Under the pieces are notes generated by a model that was given only the letters and a program-made list of their open reading frames with translations, had not been told where the DNA came from and did not search any database. A program made the translations under genes and the position numbers. 64,000 nucleotides of DNA from BOG-1155 sp050012495 (GTDB taxonomy: Bacteria; Desulfobacterota; Syntrophorhabdia; Syntrophorhabdales; WCHB1-27), in NCBI GenBank assembly GCA_050012495.1, contig JBEKHB010000001.1, positions 1 through 64,000 of the forward strand, written 5' to 3'. Every line of letters starts with the position of its first letter. Position 1 is the first letter of the stretch. Below, piece by piece: positions 44,700 to 53,637 of the stretch.

Positions 44700-44947
44700 G
44701 GATTCGAGCGCAAAGGCAGTCTGTCAAGGTCATTCATCGTGCTCCCTCTTTTTAGGTCCTGTAAGCGAAGGCAGTTGAGGCGCGGTAACTGGCGCCAATG
44801 AAGACATCCGCGGAGGAAGTCAGTGCTTCAGCGGGAGGACCGGGGCATGCAGATGACATATCTGAAACGCGTGAACCACGCACCACGGGCATTCATCCGA
44901 TGGCGGTAGCCTATCCGTAGTACGTCGTCTCCTTAAGGACTTAGCAT
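44700..44947 (+). ncRNA. Conserved 5' leader of the sugar-transferase gene
   Basis: About 245 bases before the start codon. Two blocks recur in the leader at 47545-47807 at the same or nearly the same distance from the promoter: AGCGCAAAG (44707-44715, offset 29 in both) and ATGGCGGTAGCCT (44900-44912, offset 222 against 220). A short CAAGGT block lies between them (offset 47 against 49). Conserved blocks far apart in otherwise diverged leaders suggest a shared regulatory RNA or protein-binding sites. It does not match riboswitch classes I know. Confidence 0.45.
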
Positions 44948-46381
44948 ATGGAGCCTACTATGCAGGCGGAATCTTCAAGTTTGGCGGTAAATCAGGGGAA
45001 CCGCAGCGAGAACGAACTCGCACTGCAGGGTTTTCCCAGGCAGAAGTTGTTTCTTCTCGCGGGTGATATGGGCTCGATCCTGGCGGCAGGCCTCGTGACG
45101 TCCCTGAGCGCCGCGGGGTCCGTGCCGGCCATATCGTCGCTGCTGACAATTCTGGTGGTCTCGGTCATCTGTTATCCGGCTGCCCTCTATGTCTTTGACA
45201 TGTATAACGCGGAACGTTCTTTCCACCGCGGAGACATGGTAAAGCGATGCCTCTGCGCGATACTCCTGGGCGGCGCCGTTTCAGTCCTCTTTAGCGCGGT
45301 GGTCGGAGAACACGCCATCGCCAGGGGCCAGCCTCTCCATATGGCCATGTTGTTGGCCCTCTTCGCCGGTTGCCGCTACGCCTACTCAACGCTTTCGCAA
45401 ACCACCCTCGTAAAAAAACCTGTGCTGATCGTAGGCGCGGGCGATACCGGCCTGGCCATCTATAATATCCTCCGCTCCCCGGCCTCGCCTTATACCGTGA
45501 AAGGGTTCGTGGATGACGACGGAGCGTCAGCAGCCTGGGCCTACCCCAAAATAGTAGGCACCACCGACCGTGTGACAGAGCTTGCCGGCAACGTCGGGGC
45601 CGCTTCCGTGATACTTGCCATTCCCGGAGACCGCTCAGCCCGGCTCACCCGGCGCATCCTTCAGGCACGGCTGCAGGGGACAGTAATTGAAGAGATGGCA
45701 GACGTGTATGAGCGACTTACCGGCAGGGTCCCCGTGGAGCACATCCAGGACGAGTGGCTCATGTCCGCTGAAGGGTTCGACATCCTCCATAAAGCCTGCC
45801 TCCGTCATGTCAAGCGTTTTTTGGACCTGGTGATATCGGGCTTCCTGCTTCTCCTTACCTTCCCGGTGATCCTGGTTGCCGGCCTCCTGGTCCATGTAGA
45901 TTCGACGGGTCCCGTCTTTTATACCCAGGAGCGTGTGGGAAAAAACGGAAAGGTATTTAAGGTTTTCAAGTTTCGCTCCATGAGAGTGGACGCCGAGAGC
46001 CAGGGCGCCCAATGGGCCGCCGGTGACGATCCCAGGGTCACCCGCGTAGGGAAATGGCTGCGCCTCTACCGCATAGACGAGCTGCCGCAGTTGTGGAACG
46101 TGGTCAGGGGCGACATGAGCGTGGTAGGCCCTAGGCCGGAACGACCTGAGTTCGTGCACTTCCTGGAGCAGAGGATCCCCTACTATAGCCTTCGGCATTA
46201 TGTCACACCGGGGATCACGGGTTGGGCGCAAGTGAGCTTCAGATACGCATCATCGGTAGAGGACGCGCTGAACAAGCTTGAGGCGGACGTCTACTACATA
46301 AAGAACATGTCACTTCTCCTCGACCTCAAGATCCTGCTAAAAACTATAGGGGTGGTCTTCCTTGCACAAGGGTCACGTTAA
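44948..46381 (+). CDS. Polyprenyl-phosphate sugar transferase, PEP-CTERM/EPS locus type
   Basis: 477 residues: four N-terminal helices (VTSLSAAGSVPAISSLLTILVV and others), a Rossmann-like CoA-binding segment (VLIVGAGDTGLAIYNIL), EEMADVYERLTGRVPVEHIQDEWLM, and the C-terminal sugar transferase domain with KVFKFRSMRVDAE, YRIDELPQLWNVVRGDMSVVGPRPERPEF, and TPGITGWAQVSFRY. It closely fits TIGR03013 (EpsB_2, sugar transferase associated with PEP-CTERM systems). It should start a second lipid-linked glycan. AAGGA precedes the ATG. Confidence 0.93.
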   Translation: MEPTMQAESSSLAVNQGNRSENELALQGFPRQKLFLLAGDMGSILAAGLVTSLSAAGSVPAISSLLTILVVSVICYPAALYVFDMYNAERSFHRGDMVKRCLCAILLGGAVSVLFSAVVGEHAIARGQPLHMAMLLALFAGCRYAYSTLSQTTLVKKPVLIVGAGDTGLAIYNILRSPASPYTVKGFVDDDGASAAWAYPKIVGTTDRVTELAGNVGAASVILAIPGDRSARLTRRILQARLQGTVIEEMADVYERLTGRVPVEHIQDEWLMSAEGFDILHKACLRHVKRFLDLVISGFLLLLTFPVILVAGLLVHVDSTGPVFYTQERVGKNGKVFKVFKFRSMRVDAESQGAQWAAGDDPRVTRVGKWLRLYRIDELPQLWNVVRGDMSVVGPRPERPEFVHFLEQRIPYYSLRHYVTPGITGWAQVSFRYASSVEDALNKLEADVYYIKNMSLLLDLKILLKTIGVVFLAQGSR

Positions 46382-46400
46382 GCCGGAAAGTGTAGTGCCC

Positions 46401-47288
46401 ATGTCGGAGCATGAAAGCCCCGTGGTTCGCCTCGTGAAAAACACTACAAGCCCCATCGTGATGACCGTCGACCTTGAGGACTGGTTCCAGGTCGAAAACG
46501 CGAGGTCCGCTTATCCGGTCGCCACATGGGACTCTTGTGACCTCCGTGTAAATCTTTATACAAAAATCCTCCTCGATATCTTTGACTATTACAATATCCA
46601 CTGCACCTTTTTTGTCCTTGGCTGGCTGGCCGAAAGATGCAAGGGCGTCGTCCTGGATATCCAGGCCAGGGGCCATGAGCTGGCATCCCATGGATATGGT
46701 CACCAGCTTACGTATGAGCTGTCGAGGGAAAAACTCCGGGAAGACCTCTATAGAAGCAAGAGTCTCCTCGAAGACATCACGGGCATGCGCGTTCTTGGCT
46801 ACCGCGCCCCCAGCTTCTCGATCACCGACAGGGTCCTTGAAGTCCTGAGAGAACTCGACTACGTCTACGACTCCAGCTACAACAATGCGGCCGTCAACAA
46901 ACGCTACGGGAAAATCGAGGGGCAATGGCACGCATCGTCGACAGGCCACCTGATGGCGCGGAACGGAATTTTAGAGCTGCCCGTCAGCAACCTGAATATC
47001 GACAGGCTTGCCTTGCCCTGGGGCGGCGGGGGTTACTTCAGGTTCTGGCCTTTCCCCCTTTTTAAGTGGGGGGTCAAGCGTATCCTGAGCACCCAGGGCA
47101 GTTACCTCTTTTACTTTCACCCCTGGGAGCTCGACTCTGTTCAGCCAAAGATCAAAAATATCGGCATCACAAAAAGGTTTCGCCACCGCGTAAATCTTGT
47201 CAACACATTTCATCGCATCAATCTGTTTTTCTCTGCGTTCAAACATTGCCGGTTCATTTCATGTACCTCCTTCATTGAAAATGGATAG
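46401..47288 (+). CDS. Polysaccharide deacetylase, PEP-CTERM locus subfamily
   Basis: 295 residues of a CE4/NodB-type deacetylase: MTVDLEDWFQVE (catalytic Asp and first metal Asp), CTFFVLGWLAE, ELASHGYGHQ (metal His pair), GYRAPSFS, and the C-terminal DUF3473 region with FHPWELD. The layout matches TIGR03006. It should remove N-acetyl groups from a polysaccharide in the periplasm or cytoplasm. I use ATG 46401; a TTG at 46362 overlapping the previous gene is also open. It lies directly after the sugar transferase, the usual pairing in such loci. Confidence 0.9.
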   Translation: MSEHESPVVRLVKNTTSPIVMTVDLEDWFQVENARSAYPVATWDSCDLRVNLYTKILLDIFDYYNIHCTFFVLGWLAERCKGVVLDIQARGHELASHGYGHQLTYELSREKLREDLYRSKSLLEDITGMRVLGYRAPSFSITDRVLEVLRELDYVYDSSYNNAAVNKRYGKIEGQWHASSTGHLMARNGILELPVSNLNIDRLALPWGGGGYFRFWPFPLFKWGVKRILSTQGSYLFYFHPWELDSVQPKIKNIGITKRFRHRVNLVNTFHRINLFFSAFKHCRFISCTSFIENG

Positions 47289-47352
47289 ACAAGAAGGTCT
47301 GGGGGAAGCGCAGGAGACGCGCGCAACCTCGGGTGCATATACCGGCAAAAAG

Positions 47353-47370
47353 GAGCGAATTCGTTCGCTC
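47353..47370 (+). terminator. TTCG-loop hairpin after the deacetylase
   Basis: GAGCGAA-TTCG-TTCGCTC forms a perfect 7-base stem with a stable UUCG-type loop. There is no clear T-run, so it may be a weak terminator, a 3'-end stabiliser or coincidental. Confidence 0.35.
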
Positions 47371-47389
47371 TCTTCGATCCCATGGCGTC

Positions 47390-47408
47390 GTAAAGGAATC
47401 GGACACTG
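47390..47408 (+). promoter_or_regulatory. Upstream box B, possible activator site
   Basis: GTAAAGGAATCGGACACTG, 132 bases before the sigma-54-like promoter B, is the counterpart of the box at 44545-44563. Confidence 0.5.
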
Positions 47409-47521
47409 TAAAAGAAACCGTCGCATCTTTTTTTACGGTCGGACTTCCGGCAGGACCGCTCACCTCATGTGATATCGGATACTTAGAAACACAGCAGGCG
47501 GCATCTTTGACAGCCGGCGCC

Positions 47522-47537
47522 TGGCACATTTATTGTA
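47522..47537 (+). promoter_or_regulatory. Sigma-54-like promoter B (-24/-12)
   Basis: TGGCACATTTATTGTA fits TGGCACR-N4-TTGCW except for one base at -12, preceded by C as in the consensus. It would serve the operon starting at 47808. Confidence 0.6.
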
Positions 47538-47544
47538 ACCACGC

Positions 47545-47807
47545 ATATCAAGCGCAAAGAGACCTGAATCCAAGGTGTTCATCTTACGCGCTGTCAGAAC
47601 CAATGCAGGCGAAAGAAGTCCGGCAGGGCGAGTTGCTGGTTCGTCCACATGCGTACGGGCGAGATTCATCCCGCGAGATGCGCTGCCGTACCTTTAGGGG
47701 AACATGGAAGACGCAAGTTCATACCGCACAAACCTTTTCCAATGGCGGTAGCCTGCCCGCATGACGCCTTTTTCAAGAAATGAATCCACACCCGCGAGGG
47801 GTGACAA
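47545..47807 (+). ncRNA. Conserved 5' leader of the 47808 operon
   Basis: About 260 bases. AGCGCAAAG (47551-47559), CAAGGT (47571-47576) and ATGGCGGTAGCCT (47742-47754) recur as in leader A with matching offsets from the promoter. No open frame I trust. A ribosome site GAGGGG precedes the ATG at 47808. Confidence 0.45.
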
Positions 47808-48881
47808 ATGAAAGTGCTGGTAACGGGTTCACACGGGTACATAGGATCAATTCTGGTCCCCATGCTCTTGAGAGAGGGGTATGAAGTTCTGGGATTGGAC
47901 AGCAATCTCTATGAAGAGTGCGTATTCGGGGACGCGAGACCCGACATGCCCGGTCTGAAGAAGGACGTCCGTGATGTCGGGCCTTCGGATCTGCGGGGAG
48001 TCGATGCGGTAATTCACCTCGCCGCCCTGTCAAATGACCCATTGGGCGATCTCAACCCTGAGCTCACCTTTGAGATCAATTACAAGGCGTCGGTCCGTCT
48101 GGCGCGGCTCGCAAAGCAATCAGGGATAAGCCGCTTTATTTTCTCTTCGTCGTGCAGCACCTACGGGGCATCAGGGGATGAGATGCTGACAGAAACAGCT
48201 CACTTCCACCCGGTAACCCCCTACGGTGAATCGAAGGTCTTCGTGGAAAGGGATATAGCGGCCCTTGCGGATTCGACATTCAGCCCCACCTTTCTGCGAA
48301 ATGCGACCGTCTATGGCGTCTCCTGTAGAATGCGCTTCGATCTGGTATTGAACAACCTGGTTGCCTGGGCAGTCACCCGCAGTCTGGTATACCTCAAGAG
48401 CGATGGAACCCCCTGGCGGCCCATCGTCCATGTTGAAGACGTGTCGCGCGCCTTCCTGGCAGTCCTGAAGGCACCGCGTGAGACCGTCCATAACCGGGCG
48501 TTCAATGTGGGGAGTAACAGTGAAAACTACCGGATCAGCGAATTGGCAGACATCGTGAAAGAGACCGTGCCCGACTGCCGTATTGAATTTGCGAGCGACG
48601 CGGGCCCGGACAAGCGCTGTTACCGGGTGGATTTCACCAGGTTTGCCGACACATTTCCCGACTATAGGCCACAATGGACGGCCCGGCTGGGGGCCGGCGA
48701 GCTTTATGCGGCATACCGGAAGACAGGGCTGGATCTCGATGACTTCGAGGGGCCCCGTTTCAAGCGCATTGAGCACATAAAGAAGCTTCTGAACACCGGG
48801 CGCCTGGACAGCACCCTCAGATGGGCCGGGCCCCGGGCAAAAGACCATGTCCCAAGGGAGACCCTCCATGCAGAAAGATAA
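47808..48881 (+). CDS. NAD-dependent nucleotide-sugar epimerase/dehydratase (SDR)
   Basis: 357 residues: VTGSHGYIGSILVPMLL for NAD, GLDSNLYEECVFG, DAVIHLAALSNDPLGDLNP, FIFSSSCSTYGASG, the catalytic YxxxK in TPYGESKVF, and LRNATVYGVSCRMRFD. It belongs to the extended SDR family acting on NDP-hexoses (4-epimerase, 4-ketoreductase or dehydratase); the particular step cannot be fixed. It starts an operon of modified-sugar genes and overlaps the next gene by 14 bases. Confidence 0.9.
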   Translation: MKVLVTGSHGYIGSILVPMLLREGYEVLGLDSNLYEECVFGDARPDMPGLKKDVRDVGPSDLRGVDAVIHLAALSNDPLGDLNPELTFEINYKASVRLARLAKQSGISRFIFSSSCSTYGASGDEMLTETAHFHPVTPYGESKVFVERDIAALADSTFSPTFLRNATVYGVSCRMRFDLVLNNLVAWAVTRSLVYLKSDGTPWRPIVHVEDVSRAFLAVLKAPRETVHNRAFNVGSNSENYRISELADIVKETVPDCRIEFASDAGPDKRCYRVDFTRFADTFPDYRPQWTARLGAGELYAAYRKTGLDLDDFEGPRFKRIEHIKKLLNTGRLDSTLRWAGPRAKDHVPRETLHAER

Positions 48882-50175
48882 GGATGCGTCCGTCAGTTAC
48901 GGGACCGGTCCCGCAACCGACGGGCAACAATTGACAGATAACGTCCATGCCAGTTGCCGTTTCTGCGGCACGCCCCTCTATCAGACTGTCGTGGATCTCG
49001 GTATGTCCCCCCTTTGTGAGAGCTATCTGCGACAGGACCAGTTGAACGAGATGGAAGCCTTTTATCCGCTCCACGTGTACGTCTGTGACAACTGCTTCCT
49101 CGTTCAGCTCGAGGAATACGTGTCTCCGAAAAAGATATTCACCGAATACGCCTATTTCTCTTCGTATTCGGCATCCTGGCTGGAGCATGCCCGCTCTTAT
49201 TCGAGAATGGCTACGGAACGTTTTGGCATCGACGACACCAGTCTCGTCGTCGAGCTTGCGAGCAACGACGGCTATTTACTGCAATATTTTGCGAAAGCGG
49301 GCATTCGCGTCCTCGGGGTTGAGCCGGCCTTGAACGTGGCGGATGCGGCCTTGAAGAAAGGCATCCCCACCCTCACAAGGTTCTTCGGCGTCGAGCTGGC
49401 GAAAGAAATGGCCTCTCTCGGCCAGCAGGCAGATCTCCTCATCGGGAACAATGTGCTCGCTCAGGTCCCTGACCTCCATGACTTTGTGAAAGGCATGCAG
49501 ATCGTGCTCACACCGAAGGGGGCAATCACCATGGAATTCCCCTATCTTATGGAACTCATCAAAAAAAACCAGTTCGATACCATCTACCACGAACATTTCT
49601 CATACTTTTCATTTACCACGGTCGAAAAAATCTTTGCCGCTCATAACCTGAAACTCTTCGACGTGGAAAAAATTCCCACCCACGGCGGTTCTCTGCGCAT
49701 TTACGCCTGCCACGCGGAGGACGGATCGAAGCAGGTGAACAGCCGCGTGGAGGCGCTCAGGGCTCACGAAGAAAAGGCGGGTGTGAAAACCCTCGGTTAC
49801 TATATTTCCTTTTCCGAGAAGGTGAGAGAGACGAAGCGAAAGCTGCTTGAGTTTCTCATCTCCACAAAAGAGCAAGGGAAATCGATTGCCGGGTACGGCG
49901 CCCCCGGAAAAGGGAACACCCTTTTGAATTACTGCGGCGTCAGGTCGGATTTTCTCGACTATACGGTTGACAGGAGCCCGTACAAACAGAACAAGTTCCT
50001 GCCCGGCACGCACATCCCCATTTTCGATCCGGCAAAGATCGACGAGACGAAGCCTGACTATCTGTTGATCCTCCCCTGGAACTTTAGGGACGAGGTCATA
50101 AAACAGATGGCCCACATCCGGAGCTGGGGCGGTAAGTTCGTTGTTCCCATACCTGAGGTGAGGGTCTATCCGTGA
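48868..50175 (+). CDS. NDP-hexose C-methyltransferase
   Basis: 435 residues from ATG 48868 (GGGAGA upstream). N-terminal zinc-binding module (CRFCG ... CDNC), then the SAM fold (VVELASNDGYLLQYF, GVEPALNVADAA), YHEHFSYFSF, and a C-terminal domain (GKSIAGYGAPGKGNTLLNYC). The three-part layout is that of TylC3/NovU-type C-methyltransferases, which add a branch methyl at C3 or C5 of a 4-keto sugar. With the neighbouring 3,5-epimerase this points to a C-branched deoxysugar. It overlaps the next start by GTGA. Confidence 0.9.
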   Translation: MQKDKDASVSYGTGPATDGQQLTDNVHASCRFCGTPLYQTVVDLGMSPLCESYLRQDQLNEMEAFYPLHVYVCDNCFLVQLEEYVSPKKIFTEYAYFSSYSASWLEHARSYSRMATERFGIDDTSLVVELASNDGYLLQYFAKAGIRVLGVEPALNVADAALKKGIPTLTRFFGVELAKEMASLGQQADLLIGNNVLAQVPDLHDFVKGMQIVLTPKGAITMEFPYLMELIKKNQFDTIYHEHFSYFSFTTVEKIFAAHNLKLFDVEKIPTHGGSLRIYACHAEDGSKQVNSRVEALRAHEEKAGVKTLGYYISFSEKVRETKRKLLEFLISTKEQGKSIAGYGAPGKGNTLLNYCGVRSDFLDYTVDRSPYKQNKFLPGTHIPIFDPAKIDETKPDYLLILPWNFRDEVIKQMAHIRSWGGKFVVPIPEVRVYP

Positions 50176-50720
50176 TTTTTACCGAAATAAAACTCGGAGG
50201 GGCCTTCGTGGTGGAAATCGAAAAGCTGGAAGACCGGCGCGGCTTCTTTGGCCGCACCTGGTGCCGAAGGGAATTCGAGGCTCACGGCCTGAACCCCCAG
50301 CTTGTACAGTGTAGTGTTTCCTTCAACACGAGTAAATGCACCCTGCGAGGCATGCACTATCAGTCTGCTCCGTACCGGGAGGCAAAGCTGGTCCGCTGCA
50401 CATCAGGCTCTCTCTATGATGTGGTCGTCGACCTCCGCCCGGAATCACCGACATTTATGGAATATTTCGGAGCGGTGCTGGAGAGCCGGGACAAGAGGAA
50501 CACGATATACGTCCCCGAAGGGTTCGCCCACGGGTTCCTTACCCTTGAAGAGCATACCGAGGTCCTTTATCAGATGTCGGAGTTCTATGCCCCTGGGGCC
50601 GCACGGGGATTCAGGTGGAACGACCCATCCTTCGGTATTGAGTGGCCGGAGGCGCCCCGTGTCATCTCGGACCGCGACGGGGAGTACCCCGACTTTACCG
50701 CACCGGGAGGGCCCGTATGA
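50172..50720 (+). CDS. rfbC: dTDP-4-dehydrorhamnose 3,5-epimerase family protein
   Basis: 182 residues with the RmlC cupin pattern: DRRGFFGRTWCRREF, TLRGMHYQ (catalytic His), VVVDLRPESPTF, YVPEGFAHGF and YQMSEFYAP. It would epimerise C3 and/or C5 of a 4-keto-6-deoxy sugar. Because the locus carries a C-methyltransferase and a cytidylyltransferase-like gene and no rmlA, rmlB or rmlD, the substrate may not be dTDP-rhamnose. Starts with GTG overlapping the stop of the previous gene; its own stop overlaps the next ATG. Confidence 0.92.
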   Translation: MIFTEIKLGGAFVVEIEKLEDRRGFFGRTWCRREFEAHGLNPQLVQCSVSFNTSKCTLRGMHYQSAPYREAKLVRCTSGSLYDVVVDLRPESPTFMEYFGAVLESRDKRNTIYVPEGFAHGFLTLEEHTEVLYQMSEFYAPGAARGFRWNDPSFGIEWPEAPRVISDRDGEYPDFTAPGGPV

Positions 50721-52111
50721 CCGGCCGCCGAATCCGGGCGCCATTCGCGAAAGATGCCCCCGGCCGTGACATGCATACGTTTATAGCCGACCTTTATCCC
50801 CTCTGCAGGAGCATCACGGGCAACGGTCTGCGGGAGACGCTGCGCCGCATACAGACCCACATCCCGTTGACAATCCACGAAGTCCCAAGCGGCACACACG
50901 TATTCGACTGGACCGTGCCCAGGGAATGGAACATCAGGGATGGGTGGGTGAAGAACGCTCAGGGGGAGAAAGTGATCGACTTCAGCGCCTCGAACCTGCA
51001 CGTGGTCAATTACAGCGTGCCCGTACATAAAAAAGTTTCGCTTCCGGAGCTGCGGGAACACCTTTTCACCATACCCGAATTTCCTGACTGGATCCCTTAC
51101 AGGACCGCCTATTATCATGAGAGCTGGGGGTTCTGCCTGAGCCACAACCGTTTGAGGAGTCTGAAAGACGAAGAGTACGAGGTCTATATAGACGCCACCC
51201 TCGAACAGGGGCGCCTCTCTTACGGAGAGTATTATCTCCAGGGGATGAGCGACGAGGAGATACTCATTTCCTGCCACACCTGCCACCCGTCGCTCTGCAA
51301 CGACAACCTGTCCGGCGTCGCGTTGGCCACCTTTCTCGCAAAGCATCTCCGGACACTTTCCGGCCCCAGGTATTCCTACCGGTTCCTTTTCATGCCCGGC
51401 ACGATCGGGGCCATTACCTGGCTTTGCCTGAACGAACCGCAGATCGAACGGATCAGGCACGGCCTCGTGGTCGCCTGCGTAGGCGATTCCGGCCCATTCA
51501 CCTACAAGAAAAGCCGCCGGGGAAATGCCGAGATCGACAGGGCGGCAACGCACGTGCTGGCGCATTCCGGCCGCGAATACAAGATCGTCGACTTCTCTCC
51601 CTATGGATATGACGAGCGGCAATTCTGCTCGCCCGGCTTCAACCTTCCTGTCGGTTCCCTGACCCGGACCCCCTACGGCCGCTTTCCCGAGTACCATACG
51701 TCAGCCGACAACCTCGACCTGGTCCGGCCCGAAGCCTTAAGCGATTCCTTTGCGGTCTACCTGTCACTACTGGAGGTCCTGGAAGAGAATAACACCTACG
51801 TCAACACAACACCGAAGTGCGAGCCCAACCTGGGCTCACGGGGGCTTTATGGGGACACAACCGGAGAGAAAGAACGGCTCAGCCTGCTCTGGGTCTTGAA
51901 CCAATCGGACGGTACGCCTTCGCTCCTCGATATAGCAGAGAAGGCAGACCTGGACTTCAGCCTCATCTCAGCCGCAGCCGACGCCCTGTCGTCAAAGGGG
52001 CTGCTGCGGGAGAGGAAGCCGGAAAGAACCGAGATTGCTCTGGCCTCCGCGGGCAGTACCGATGGCAACACAAACCCCGCTCCTTGCAAAAATTGTGAGA
52101 TGCTTGAATAA
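50717..52111 (+). CDS. DUF4910-type aminopeptidase-like protein with winged helix
   Basis: 464 residues from ATG 50717 (ATGA overlap). TFIADLYPLCRSITGNGLRETL, HTCHPSLCNDNLSG (zinc-binding peptidase-like), YGYDERQFCSPGFNLPVGSLTRTPYG and HTSADNLDLVRP are marks of DUF4910/DUF2172 proteins, an M28-like fold found in polysaccharide loci. The last 80 residues form a winged-helix-like region (NQSDGTPSLLDIAEKADLDFSLI). It may cleave or form an amide on the glycan or its precursor. Actual reaction unknown. Confidence 0.85.
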   Translation: MTGRRIRAPFAKDAPGRDMHTFIADLYPLCRSITGNGLRETLRRIQTHIPLTIHEVPSGTHVFDWTVPREWNIRDGWVKNAQGEKVIDFSASNLHVVNYSVPVHKKVSLPELREHLFTIPEFPDWIPYRTAYYHESWGFCLSHNRLRSLKDEEYEVYIDATLEQGRLSYGEYYLQGMSDEEILISCHTCHPSLCNDNLSGVALATFLAKHLRTLSGPRYSYRFLFMPGTIGAITWLCLNEPQIERIRHGLVVACVGDSGPFTYKKSRRGNAEIDRAATHVLAHSGREYKIVDFSPYGYDERQFCSPGFNLPVGSLTRTPYGRFPEYHTSADNLDLVRPEALSDSFAVYLSLLEVLEENNTYVNTTPKCEPNLGSRGLYGDTTGEKERLSLLWVLNQSDGTPSLLDIAEKADLDFSLISAAADALSSKGLLRERKPERTEIALASAGSTDGNTNPAPCKNCEMLE

Positions 52112-52126
52112 AGAAGGAGGTGCTCA

Positions 52127-52936
52127 ATGAAAGTGGTGCTCTTTTGCGGCGGTCTTGGCACAAGATTGGGAGAATTGACAGAGGACGTTCCGAAGCCGAT
52201 GGTGAAGATCGGGTACCGGCCCATACTGTGGCACCTCATGAAGTATTATGCCTATTACGGCCACAACGAGTTTATTCTTTGTCTCGGCTACAAGGCCGAC
52301 AAGATAAAGGACTACTTTCTCAACTACAACGAATGTCTTTCGAACGACTTCACCATGTTAAACGGGGGAAAAGACCTCCATTTGGAGAACTGTGATATCG
52401 CGGACTGGAAGATCACTTTTGCGGACACGGGGTTGCGGTCGAACATCGGCCAGCGTCTCAAGGCGGTCGAAAAATATCTGGACGGGGACGAGCTCTTTCT
52501 CGCCAATTACTCGGATGGACTCACAAACCTCTATCTGCCCGACATGATAGATTTCTTTGTGCAAAGCGGCAAGCTAGCCTCCTTCCTCTGCGTAAAACCT
52601 TCGCAGAGCTTTCACGTAGTCTCAATGAACAAGAGCAATCTCATAGAGGACATACAATACGTTGCCAATACGGATATCACGATCAACGGCGGCTATTTCG
52701 TGTTCAGAAGAGAAATATTCCAGTATATCAGGAACAACGAAGAGCTGGTCGAAGAGCCGTTCAGAAGGCTGATCGAGAGGGAACAGCTCCTCGGATACAA
52801 ATATAACGGGTACTGGTGCATGGATACCTTCAAAGAGCACCAGGAGCTGACCGACATGTACCATAGCGGGCACGCGCCCTGGGAGGTGTGGAAGCTCAAC
52901 GACGAAAACGGGCGCAGGGAGATTGCGCGTGCTTAG
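52127..52936 (+). CDS. rfbF: Glucose-1-phosphate cytidylyltransferase-like protein
   Basis: 269 residues: MKVVLFCGGLGTRLGELTEDVPKPMVKIG (nucleotide loop), FILCLGYKADKIKDYF, FADTGLRSNIGQRLKAV, and FLANYSDGLTNLYL with the metal Asp. This is the RfbF/DdhA group that makes CDP-glucose, the entry to CDP-dideoxy and branched sugars, although such enzymes can take other sugar phosphates. No CDP-glucose 4,6-dehydratase is obvious unless the SDR at 47808 does this. A GAAGGAGG ribosome site precedes the ATG. It overlaps the next gene by 14 bases. Confidence 0.88.
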   Translation: MKVVLFCGGLGTRLGELTEDVPKPMVKIGYRPILWHLMKYYAYYGHNEFILCLGYKADKIKDYFLNYNECLSNDFTMLNGGKDLHLENCDIADWKITFADTGLRSNIGQRLKAVEKYLDGDELFLANYSDGLTNLYLPDMIDFFVQSGKLASFLCVKPSQSFHVVSMNKSNLIEDIQYVANTDITINGGYFVFRREIFQYIRNNEELVEEPFRRLIEREQLLGYKYNGYWCMDTFKEHQELTDMYHSGHAPWEVWKLNDENGRREIARA

Positions 52937-53588
52937 GCTGAACTTCGAAAAAGGTGACGGATCACCCCGAAAGCTCCTGTGCCTCGGCGCGCATGCGGAC
53001 GATATTGAAATCGGGTGCGGCGGCACCCTATTGCGGCTCTGCGAAGAACGCGATGGTATAGAAGTCCGCTGGGTCGTATTCGCCGCTTCCGGACCGAGGG
53101 CAGCGGAAGCGCGGCTGAGCGCCTCCCTCTTTCTCGAAAAGGCATACCGAAAGACCGTCACCATAAAACATTTCAAAGATAGCTTTTTCCCCTTTCAAGG
53201 CGCCCGGATAAAGGAGTATTGTGAAGACCTGAAAGCGTCGTTTTCTCCCGACCTGATTTTCACTCACTACAGAGGCGACCTTCACCAGGACCATCGCTTC
53301 ATCTCGGAAGTTACATGGAACACATTCCGGGACCACCTTATCCTGGAGTACGAGGTGGTCAAATACGACGGTGATCTGGGAAATCCCAATTTTTTTATCG
53401 GTCTGGATACGGAGACCTGCCAAAGGAAAATTAATGCCCTCCTGACCTGCTTCAAGACACAGGCCGCAAGGAAATGGTTCTCGGAGGAGACGTTCTTGTC
53501 GATCCTGAAGCTCCGGGGCGTTGAATCGAATGTGCCGGGCGAGTATGCCGAGGGCTATTATTGCCGAAAAATGGTTTTCCAGGGATGA
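52923..53588 (+). CDS. PIG-L/LmbE family N-deacetylase
   Basis: 221 residues with the metal site AHADDIEIGCGG, ASGPRAAEARL, and the later THYRGDLHQDH. PIG-L enzymes remove acetyl groups from N-acetylated sugars, lipid-linked or free. Begins at a TTG (52923) or GTG (52929). It likely modifies the sugar made by this operon, giving a free amino group. Confidence 0.87.
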   Translation: MRVLRLNFEKGDGSPRKLLCLGAHADDIEIGCGGTLLRLCEERDGIEVRWVVFAASGPRAAEARLSASLFLEKAYRKTVTIKHFKDSFFPFQGARIKEYCEDLKASFSPDLIFTHYRGDLHQDHRFISEVTWNTFRDHLILEYEVVKYDGDLGNPNFFIGLDTETCQRKINALLTCFKTQAARKWFSEETFLSILKLRGVESNVPGEYAEGYYCRKMVFQG

Positions 53589-53637
53589 AAACAGAAAGCC
53601 AAAAAAACTGCTATCGCAAATAAAAAGGGGCACGACC

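Noticed and set aside
44700..44760. AGCGCAAAG in the leader as part of a c-di-GMP (GEMM) riboswitch
   Set aside because: The GEMM core also needs CGCACAGGGCAAACC-like and tetraloop-receptor parts around it; these are absent.
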